Of a stretch of 26,662 nt of DNA, positions 1 to 4,415 are shown piece after piece. The translations under genes were made by a program, and so were the position numbers. Each line of letters opens with the position of its first letter. The stretch's first letter is position 1. This DNA is from a virus, in IMG/VR virus record IMGVR_UViG_3300035183_000161, positions 1 through 26,662 of that record; one strand, written 5' to 3'. The notes under the pieces are model-generated. The model did no database searches, was not told the origin of the DNA, and worked only from the letters and a program-made list of their open reading frames with translations.

Positions 1-43
1 CCAGACTGCCGACGGTCGGACGCCCCACGTCACGGGGCCCTAT

Positions 44-118
44 CGCGGGGTAGCTCAGAGGCAGAGCGGACGGCTCATAACCGTCAGGCCGTGGGTTCGA
101 ATCCCACCCCCGCAACCA
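44..118 (+). tRNA. tRNA-Met (CAT), initiator-like
   Basis: A full cloverleaf can be folded. The acceptor strand is 44-50, paired with 108-114; the D stem is 53-56 with 64-67; the anticodon stem is 69-73 with 81-85 around loop CTCATAA (anticodon CAT at 76-78); the T stem is 91-95 with 103-107 around TTCGAAT; the discriminator is A115 and CCA is encoded at 116-118. The first acceptor pair is a C1 x A72 mismatch, the hallmark of bacterial initiator tRNA, followed by G2-C71, C3-G70 and G4-C69, which are known formylase determinants. The D stem carries C11-G24 instead of the usual initiator A11-U24, and the anticodon stem has only two of the three initiator G-C pairs. It is therefore a hybrid. The alternative is an elongator Met or a lysidine-modified Ile tRNA, but those normally have a paired 1-72. 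Confidence 0.93.
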
Positions 119-135
119 TTCGATAGGATGAAGCT

Positions 136-282
136 ATGGCGAATGAAACTTTGATTGCCATCCTTCTGGTTGCTGTTGTCGCGGCGATGATGGTCTGGTC
201 GTTCTGGTCTGATGATGGCAGCGCAAGTAGTGGAGATAGGTCTGGAAGACCGAATAGGAAGAAGCGTGTCGACGATGAGTAG
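136..282 (+). CDS. 48-residue single-pass membrane protein
   Basis: This short frame encodes a 48-residue protein. It has one hydrophobic helix (about residues 5-23, LIAILLVAVVAAMMVWSFW) followed by a polar, strongly basic tail (RPNRKKR) and a final acidic DDE. An AGGA at 125-128 lies 7 bases before the ATG. The stop codon overlaps the endolysin start in the sequence ATGAGTAG, which suggests coupled translation. Its place directly before the endolysin and its architecture fit a small holin or antiholin-like lysis protein, but there is no diagnostic motif and the function is inferred only from position. A second, more conventional holin candidate lies at 721. Confidence 0.7.
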   Translation: MANETLIAILLVAVVAAMMVWSFWSDDGSASSGDRSGRPNRKKRVDDE

Positions 283-706
283 CAGGAGCATCTACGATCT
301 GTTGCCTCACGTCGCAGATGCGGCGCAGCTTTGGCTCGACGACTGTGCTGCTAACAAGCTCGACGTGCTAATCACCTGTACCTACAGGTCTCCAGAGGAG
401 CAGGACGAACTGTTCAAGATCGGTCGGACGAAACCCGGTCGGATCGTGACGAACGCGCGCGCTTGGGAAAGCTGGCACCAGTATCGGCGGGCCATCGACT
501 TCGTTCCAGTGCGCGCAGGGAAACCGGTGTGGGGAACGCTCGGTGACGACTGGGCGCTTTGGGAAGCGATTGGCCAGCTTGCTGAGGCGCGCGGTTTTGA
601 ATGGGCTGCACGGTGGCGCGAAATGAGAGAGTACGCGCACATTCAGATCACCGGCGGACTCACGATTGCAGAAGCGCGCGATCAGGTTTTTGGAAAGTGC
701 GGATAG
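275..706 (+). CDS. Endolysin, M15-type L,D-peptidase
   Basis: The 143-residue product is probably a zinc peptidase that cuts peptide cross-links in peptidoglycan (VanY / T5 L-alanyl-D-glutamate peptidase-like, M15 family). Residues 67-76 (WHQYRRAIDF) match the family pattern HxxxxAxD, giving H68 and D75 as zinc ligands; H122 in AHIQ is the third. The TYRSPEEQ segment near residue 36 is also typical of the fold. Length fits single-domain phage endolysins, and no separate cell-wall-binding domain is present. The frame is open back to 212, but the ATG at 275 is preferred. It is preceded by AGGAAGAAG, overlaps the upstream stop, and removes an N-terminus unlike the family. No signal peptide is seen, so export through a holin is expected. 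Confidence 0.92.
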   Translation: MSSRSIYDLLPHVADAAQLWLDDCAANKLDVLITCTYRSPEEQDELFKIGRTKPGRIVTNARAWESWHQYRRAIDFVPVRAGKPVWGTLGDDWALWEAIGQLAEARGFEWAARWREMREYAHIQITGGLTIAEARDQVFGKCG

Positions 707-720
707 AGGAGATGGGACAA

Positions 721-1074
721 ATGAATGAACCTAGCGGCGGCATCGACCCCGGGCTGACGGCGAAGGGAGTCGCAATCGCCGCCTCTGCGGTCGGTGCAGC
801 GGTGATGGCGGCGACGAAACCGCCGGAAAGCCGGATGCAGCTTCTGCGTTACGGGATCGTTTCAATCGGTTCCGGGTTCCTGTTTGCCGAACTTGTTGCA
901 GAGGTTGCTTCGCACTACCTTGGTATTCCTTCGACGAAACTTGTTTTGCCAGCGGGTGGACTTGTTGGCGCAATAGCTTGGGGCGTGTGGGGATACGCGC
1001 GCCACATTCTTGATCAGGTCTCGTCGTCGGACGAAGGTCTGATCCCTGCGATCAAGAAGGCGATCTTCGGATGA
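721..1074 (+). CDS. Putative holin, three membrane segments
   Basis: The 117-residue protein has three hydrophobic stretches, roughly residues 14-31, 46-66 and 77-95, and a short charged C-terminus (DQVSSSDEGLIPAIKK). Size, segment number and position between the endolysin and the spanins fit a phage holin, which forms inner-membrane lesions that set lysis time. The ATG at 721 is chosen because AGAGGAG at 705-711 stands 9 bases upstream; an in-frame ATG at 712 touches that site and is a weaker choice. The last codons overlap the i-spanin start (ATGA at 1071-1074). No named holin family is recognised with certainty. Confidence 0.75.
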   Translation: MNEPSGGIDPGLTAKGVAIAASAVGAAVMAATKPPESRMQLLRYGIVSIGSGFLFAELVAEVASHYLGIPSTKLVLPAGGLVGAIAWGVWGYARHILDQVSSSDEGLIPAIKKAIFG

Positions 1075-1622
1075 TTCCGTTCCTGCCTGCGTTCGGCATT
1101 GCGGCATGGATGAGAATCCTGACGTACGCAGCAGTCGCGTTGTCGGTTTTCATTGCAGGTCGGTCGTTCGGAGTCTGGCAAGAACGTAACGCGTGGATCG
1201 CGCGCGAAAAGGTGCGCATCGAGGCGGAGGCAGAAGCAAAAAGGACGGAGGCGATCCTGTACGCGAGGAACTCTGCAACCGTTGCGGAGTTGGCAAAGTC
1301 GGCAGCGGTCGAGACGGAGAAAATCAAGGTTGTTACGTCGGTGATCAAGGAAAGGGTCGAGGTATATGTACCGAGTGATGCTCCCGATCTGCCTGCTGGT
1401 TGGCGCGTGCTGCACGACGCCGCCGCCACAGGTCGTGAACCAGATCCCTCCGCCGCCTCAGGATCTGATGCGGCCCCCGTCTCCGCTAAAGACGCTGCCG
1501 AAACCGTCGCAGAAAACTACGGAGCCTGCCGAGAAGACCAAGAGCGGTTGAGGCTGCTGCAGCAGTACGTGAGGGACGTAGTCCTAGGCGATAAGAATGT
1601 GGGTCAATCCAGAGACGACTAG
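1071..1622 (+). CDS. Rz: i-spanin (Rz-like)
   Basis: The 183-residue inner-membrane spanin subunit has an N-terminal transmembrane segment at about residues 10-30. A long charged helical stretch follows (about 36-95, rich in A, E, K and R) and should form a periplasmic coiled coil. The C-terminal third contains VRVHDAA-like WRVLHDAAATG (111-121) and YGACREDQERLRLLQQY (150-166), both typical of Rz-family proteins. With its outer-membrane partner, spanin is known to fuse inner and outer membranes in the last step of lysis of Gram-negative hosts. The partner gene is nested in another frame (1366-1551). The start overlaps the holin stop by ATGA. Confidence 0.88.
   Translation: MIPFLPAFGIAAWMRILTYAAVALSVFIAGRSFGVWQERNAWIAREKVRIEAEAEAKRTEAILYARNSATVAELAKSAAVETEKIKVVTSVIKERVEVYVPSDAPDLPAGWRVLHDAAATGREPDPSAASGSDAAPVSAKDAAETVAENYGACREDQERLRLLQQYVRDVVLGDKNVGQSRDD
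1366..1551 (+). CDS. Rz1: o-spanin lipoprotein (Rz1-like), nested in Rz
   Basis: This 61-residue frame lies wholly inside the i-spanin gene in a different frame. The product begins with a short hydrophobic signal and a lipobox, V12-G13-A14-C15, predicting lipidation at C15 and export to the outer membrane. The mature part is short and rich in proline (PPPQ, IPPPPQ, RPPSP, LPKP), as in Rz1 proteins. AGGAAAGGG at 1348-1356 stands about 9 bases before the ATG. The nested arrangement, lipobox and proline content together make this one of the firmer calls in the lysis cassette. Codon choice is constrained by the overlapping gene. Confidence 0.9.
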   Translation: MYRVMLPICLLVGACCTTPPPQVVNQIPPPPQDLMRPPSPLKTLPKPSQKTTEPAEKTKSG

Positions 1623-1893
1623 GTACTATGCGGAGGCGATCAAGAGCGCTGCCACCAAAAATGGATCGCCCGTCTATGTTTACTCGTGCGGCGGAGCAAA
1701 GTTTCACTGTTCGCCAAAGGAAGTTGTTTCGCTTGCGCCGTTTCTGATCGGGGTCTACAACGCAGATGTTCCAGTCAGTTGGATTGAAGTTGACCTGTTT
1801 GACTACGTCTCCGGAAGCTACTACCGGCGTGATGACCGCAGATCAGGTGGAGGCGGTGGTTGGACTCGCATTGCGGAACTGCTGCAAGTGTGA
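1597..1893 (+). CDS. Hypothetical protein, 98 residues
   Basis: The open frame starts at ATG 1597, 26 bases inside the i-spanin gene, and ends at 1893. The product is soluble-looking, with aromatic and cysteine-containing stretches (VYVYSCGGAKFHC near residues 26-38; VSWIEVDLFDYV near 60-71) and a glycine run near the C-terminus. I do not recognise a family. The ribosome-binding site is weak (TAGGCGATAAG). Its last 62 bases overlap the next frame, which is more than usual here, so the C-terminal region or one of the two genes could be spurious. It is listed because no other plus-strand frame explains 1623-1831. Confidence 0.6.
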   Translation: MWVNPETTRYYAEAIKSAATKNGSPVYVYSCGGAKFHCSPKEVVSLAPFLIGVYNADVPVSWIEVDLFDYVSGSYYRRDDRRSGGGGGWTRIAELLQV

Positions 1894-2002
1894 AGAGTGC
1901 ATGGACAACCTGATCGAGGATCTGAACGAAACGATCGAAGGGTGGCGTTTCGAGATCTCGTATCTTGACCGGTCGATCAGATACAAGAGCATCACGCAAT
2001 GA
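1832..2002 (+). CDS. Hypothetical Cys-rich small protein, 56 residues
   Basis: The 56-residue frame from ATG 1832 contains four closely spaced cysteines (C17, C18, C20, C23 in NCCKCEEC), followed by an acidic, helix-prone segment. The cysteine cluster could bind a metal or iron, but no known family is recognised. Codons after the cluster look like those of neighbouring genes. The stop overlaps the next start as ATGA (1999-2002), supporting translation. The frame is open upstream to 1766, but the earlier start gives an implausible N-terminus inside the preceding gene. Function unknown. Confidence 0.6.
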   Translation: MTADQVEAVVGLALRNCCKCEECMDNLIEDLNETIEGWRFEISYLDRSIRYKSITQ

Positions 2003-2082
2003 GTTATGACGATCACCTCGAGACCATCGGTTGTATCTGGCTCGCGGTCGTGTTCGTTTCTCTGCTGCTGGTGTTCTCATGA
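1999..2082 (+). CDS. 27-residue single-pass membrane peptide
   Basis: A very short frame, linked by ATGA overlaps to both the gene before it (1999-2002) and the gene after it (2079-2082). The peptide has a polar start (MSYDDHLETIG) and one hydrophobic helix running to the C-terminus (about residues 11-26). It fills exactly the gap between two genes. The double overlap is the main reason to believe it is translated, if only to carry ribosomes to the next start. No homologue is recognised. Confidence 0.5.
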   Translation: MSYDDHLETIGCIWLAVVFVSLLLVFS

Positions 2083-2501
2083 TCAGGCTGATCCTTGCCG
2101 CTGCATTCCTGTTGCCGTTGTCGGCTGCAGCGTCGGAAGTTGTATTCCACCTTGGCAGCAGGCATGGGGAGCGGATCAGGGGCGACGGTGAGCCGTACGT
2201 CGAGAAAAATCCGGGCGTAGGCGTCAGGTTCGGCAACGTGCAATTTGGCGCCTACCGTAATTCGTGGGGAAAAGGAAGCGCGTACGCGTTGCTTGACATC
2301 GAGCCGGTCAGGTTTGGGCCGGTGAGTGCAGGCGTGTTCGTCGGTGCGGCGACCGGGTATCCGGGCAAGGCTGTACTACCTGCTGCAGGGATCGTGTGCC
2401 GGTTCAGAGTCGGCGGCGCGTCGATGACGTTGAGGGCAATTCCGCCTGTAGGTGGATTGTCGGGCGTCGCGGCGGTCGAGGTCGGATGGAGGATCAGATG
2501 A
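2079..2501 (+). CDS. Exported protein, probable outer-membrane beta-barrel-like
   Basis: The 140-residue product starts with a clear signal peptide (hydrophobic core about residues 3-13, ending LSAAAS near residue 19). The mature part has alternating hydrophobic and polar strands and conserved-looking glycines and aromatics (NPGVGVRFGNVQFGAYRNS, near residues 43-61). It ends in GWRIR, so it lacks a classic terminal phenylalanine. From memory, small uncharacterised envelope proteins in proteobacteria and phages share the pattern NPG...GAYRNS...GAATGYP...IPP; I cannot confirm this here. Export from the late operon points to a role in the envelope during infection. The start overlaps the previous stop (ATGA), which is why 2079 is preferred over the open frame from 2031. 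Confidence 0.7.
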   Translation: MIRLILAAAFLLPLSAAASEVVFHLGSRHGERIRGDGEPYVEKNPGVGVRFGNVQFGAYRNSWGKGSAYALLDIEPVRFGPVSAGVFVGAATGYPGKAVLPAAGIVCRFRVGGASMTLRAIPPVGGLSGVAAVEVGWRIR

Positions 2502-2902
2502 GGTGGATCCAGCAGGTCGGCGCGCTTGTCGTGTTTCTTGTCTCGACGTTCGCGGTTCTTGCGTACTCCGAAGAAGTGACGGTTGAGTTTGACAAAGGAA
2601 CCGCCGTCGTAAACCTGCGGACACTACGGGTTGTGCCTCTGCCTGACGGTGATACAGCATATGGGGCCAACGCAGTGCTGTTGTGGAAAGACGGCAGGAA
2701 GGTGGCGGTGACGATCTACGTTACCGGGCGCGCAGGTTGTGGGAGCAAGCCGCACGTCCTGTACCTCACCGAGTATGGCAATGACGAAGTCGCGGTTGCA
2801 GTCGTAGCGCAACCGGGGAGTCCAGACGAGCAGGTGGCCGAGGCGATCTGCGGTGCGATTGGGAAGGCGAAGGAGACGGCGGGCCCGGACCGGTCCGTCT
2901 AG
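2498..2902 (+). CDS. Exported hypothetical protein, 134 residues
   Basis: The protein begins with a hydrophobic segment (about residues 6-22, ending AVLAYS), read as a signal peptide or an N-terminal anchor. A beta-rich domain follows with two cysteines (GRAGCGSKP near residue 80 and EAICGAIGK near 119). The ATG overlaps the upstream stop (ATGA at 2498-2501), so the two exported proteins are probably translated together. I recognise no family. It is the last gene of the first plus-strand block; the hairpin downstream serves the convergent gene rather than this one. Confidence 0.65.
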   Translation: MRWIQQVGALVVFLVSTFAVLAYSEEVTVEFDKGTAVVNLRTLRVVPLPDGDTAYGANAVLLWKDGRKVAVTIYVTGRAGCGSKPHVLYLTEYGNDEVAVAVVAQPGSPDEQVAEAICGAIGKAKETAGPDRSV

Positions 2903-2905
2903 GCG

Positions 2906-2931
2906 AAAAAAAAGCCCGCCGGGTGGCGGGC
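2906..2931 (-). terminator. Rho-independent terminator of the minus-strand gene
   Basis: Perfect 7-bp stem GCCCGCC (2914-2920) and GGCGGGC (2925-2931) with a four-base loop. On the plus strand it is preceded by eight A (2906-2913), so read on the minus strand it is a GC stem followed by eight T. It lies 18 bases after the stop of the minus-strand gene. Plus-strand transcripts meet the hairpin without a U-tract. Confidence 0.9.
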
Positions 2932-2949
2932 GGTGATGGTTGGGTCGGC

Positions 2950-3204
2950 CTACATCCTATCGTAGGCGTAGGCCTTGGCCGCAAGTGCGGCCTTGATCGC
3001 CTCCCTCCATTCGGAGGGAGTGATCTCCCAATGCTCGCAGTCGTACGGGTCTGCTGGGAGTTGGAGGGCCCGTATCAGTTCGTGGACGGTATTCATATCG
3101 TAGCACGCTTCTGCGAAGCGTACCCAATTCTGGATTGGCAGCGGCTGCGGCGAGATACCACGGTTGACGATCTCGGAATACTCTTCGCGTGTGATCATTT
3201 TCAT
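2950..3204 (-). CDS. Hypothetical 84-residue protein, reversed gene unit
   Basis: The only convincing minus-strand gene. On that strand GGAGG stands 8 bases before the ATG, a good promoter lies further upstream (3268-3296), and a terminator follows the stop (2906-2931). The 84-residue product is soluble, with two cysteines, several tryptophans (including HWEITPSEWREA near residue 58) and a helical C-terminus (AIKAALAAKAYAYDRM). I recognise no family or catalytic motif. Opposite orientation with private start and stop signals is the pattern of a phage moron, that is, a gene expressed on its own schedule, possibly while late genes are off. Confidence 0.85.
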   Translation of the reverse strand: MKMITREEYSEIVNRGISPQPLPIQNWVRFAEACYDMNTVHELIRALQLPADPYDCEHWEITPSEWREAIKAALAAKAYAYDRM

Positions 3205-3267
3205 ACCCTAGCCTCCAGCCCCTGACTCCCCGGGGCGCGGTTGGCAGAACATCCGCCAGTGGTGAGC

Positions 3268-3296
3268 AATGTAGCACGGTGCGGCAGAAAAGTCAA
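3268..3296 (-). promoter_or_regulatory. Sigma70-type promoter for the minus-strand gene
   Basis: Read on the minus strand: -35 TTGACT (3291-3296), 17-base spacer, -10 TACATT (3268-3273), with TG one base upstream of the -10 box (extended -10). Five of six and four of six consensus bases match. The predicted start is near 3261, giving a leader of about 57 bases before the ATG at 3204. Confidence 0.75.
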
Positions 3297-3297
3297 A

Positions 3298-3322
3298 ACA
3301 TGTAAATGTGTGACATGTAACA
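3298..3322. promoter_or_regulatory. Repeated ACATGTAA boxes, possible operator
   Basis: ACATGTAA occurs twice, at 3298-3305 and 3313-3320, 15 bases apart. The second copy sits in a near-perfect 14-bp palindrome (TGTGACATGTAACA, 3309-3322; one unmatched pair). The site lies just upstream of the -35 of the minus-strand promoter and just before the ribosome-binding site of the first plus-strand gene (3335). It could be an operator or an AT-rich UP element; the binding protein is unknown. Confidence 0.5.
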
Positions 3323-3334
3323 ACGGAGGGTGGT

Positions 3335-3541
3335 GTGATCGAGATCATCATCGCAGCGGCGGCGGCGACGGCGGTTCCGGAACGGTGGCCACTGTGGCCA
3401 GAGTTTTGGTCGAAGTATGAGGCGCACGCTGCGGTGTATCAGTCGGAGAAAAGGAAGAAAGATGCTGCCAAGCGGATGGAGGATAAACATCGAGGAGACG
3501 GTGGCCGGAGAAATCAGGATGCTGATCGAGTCACCAAGTAG
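3335..3541 (+). CDS. Hypothetical basic small protein, GTG start
   Basis: The 68-residue frame starts at GTG 3335, with a strong GGAGGG (3325-3330) four bases upstream. The N-terminus is short and hydrophobic (MIEIIIAAAAATAV), then comes a tryptophan-rich stretch (PERWPLWPEFWSKY, residues 15-28) and a very basic, lysine- and arginine-rich C-terminus (from about residue 36). This could be a membrane-tethered or nucleic-acid-contacting peptide, but no family is recognised. It is the first gene of the packaging block, and its last 80 bases overlap the next candidate gene. Confidence 0.6.
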   Translation: MIEIIIAAAAATAVPERWPLWPEFWSKYEAHAAVYQSEKRKKDAAKRMEDKHRGDGGRRNQDADRVTK

Positions 3542-3662
3542 CGGCGGAGCGGTATTCATGGTTCCGGCATGCTCTGCAAGAGGTGAAATTCTCCGCAAGT
3601 TGGCGGCGGAAATTAGGAAAGAGGATGGCGCAACAGAAACCGAAACACCGGCCCGGTCGTAG
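3462..3662 (+). CDS. Hypothetical 66-residue protein
   Basis: Candidate frame from ATG 3462, with AAGGAAGAAAG just upstream. The product is helix-prone and charged (INIEETVAGEIRMLIES near residues 9-24; GEILRKLAAEIRKE near 41-54) and ends in a threonine- and glutamate-rich tail. It overlaps the 68-residue gene by 80 bases and the small terminase by 38, more than most neighbours, so it may be partly spurious. It does explain the stretch 3542-3624, which no other frame covers. Function unknown. Confidence 0.5.
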   Translation: MLPSGWRINIEETVAGEIRMLIESPSSGGAVFMVPACSARGEILRKLAAEIRKEDGATETETPARS

Positions 3663-4284
3663 GCCAATCGACTGGGATCCGATCGAAGTCGAGTATCGGA
3701 TGGGGCGGCTGACTCTGGCCGCACTCGAGGCGAAGTACGGCGTCTCGGCCACGAACATCAGTCGCCACATGCGTAAGAACGGGATCGTGCGCGACCTGAC
3801 TGATTCTGTGCGGCTGGCGACGCGGGCGAAGATCATCGAGCGCGAGTACAACAGGCGGCTTGAGAGTGCAACAGGTTTCGCGAAGAACGCAGTTGAGGCG
3901 GCGGCGGAAGTTGTGGCGGACGTGGTCGAGCGTCACAAATCCTCGATGCTGCAACTGAGGGAAATTTGGACGACACTTGTCTCAGAACTGATGAGTTTGT
4001 CGGTCGCGAAGCGGAAAGGGCTGACAAGGGAGCGGCTGATCCAGATCGGGGCGGATGCAGGGCTGGACGAAGAAGAAGTACGCGCAGCAATCGAGGCGGC
4101 GACTATGCAGGCGAGGATCGGTGCGGTGGACAAACTTGCGAACGTGCTTGCGAAACTCGTACCGCTGGAAAGAAAGACGTACGGTCTGGACGAAGATGGC
4201 GCAGAGAACGAGTGGGAGACGAAATGGAGATTGCTCGCAGAGCAGTACGACACGGAGTTGACGCAATCCACGCAGGCGTCGTGA
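3625..4284 (+). CDS. terS: Terminase small subunit
   Basis: The 219-residue protein directly precedes the large terminase (with one tiny gene between). Residues about 10-50 form a helix-turn-helix (LTLAALEAKYGVSATNISRHMRKNG), as in small terminases that recognise the packaging site. The rest is helical: residues about 60-110 are rich in A, E, V and R and suit the oligomerisation core, and the acidic C-terminus (DEDGAENEWETKWRLLAEQYD) would contact the large subunit. The ATG at 3625 follows AGGAAAGAGG and is preferred to the upstream in-frame start at 3583. The assignment rests on domain layout and position. Confidence 0.82.
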   Translation: MAQQKPKHRPGRRPIDWDPIEVEYRMGRLTLAALEAKYGVSATNISRHMRKNGIVRDLTDSVRLATRAKIIEREYNRRLESATGFAKNAVEAAAEVVADVVERHKSSMLQLREIWTTLVSELMSLSVAKRKGLTRERLIQIGADAGLDEEEVRAAIEAATMQARIGAVDKLANVLAKLVPLERKTYGLDEDGAENEWETKWRLLAEQYDTELTQSTQAS

Positions 4285-4409
4285 GAGTGAATCTGGCGAA
4301 TGACCTGTTCGATGCTCCGCTGAAGCGGACAAGTCGGTTGCCAGACGCGGTTGCAGTCGCAGTCGCAGCGTTCGTTGTCGTGATGTTCTGTTGGGCGATG
4401 TGCATCTAG
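4281..4409 (+). CDS. 42-residue membrane peptide between terminase genes
   Basis: A GTG start at 4281 overlaps the small-terminase stop (GTGA), and the frame ends 6 bases before the large terminase. The product has a polar N-terminal half (NDLFDAPLKRTSRLPD) and one hydrophobic helix at the C-terminus (AVAVAVAAFVVVMFCWAMC, about residues 23-41). It fills the gap between terS and terL exactly. No family is recognised, and translation is inferred from coupling and from the coherent hydrophobic segment. A second GTG at 4287 is possible. Confidence 0.5.
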   Translation: MRVNLANDLFDAPLKRTSRLPDAVAVAVAAFVVVMFCWAMCI

Positions 4410-4415
4410 AGGCTT

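Noticed and set aside
1-43. Possible end of another tRNA (CCA at 1-3) and hairpins at 9-19 and 22-38
   Set aside because: Only three bases of a possible tRNA end are visible, and the hairpins lack a U-tract, so nothing can be claimed.
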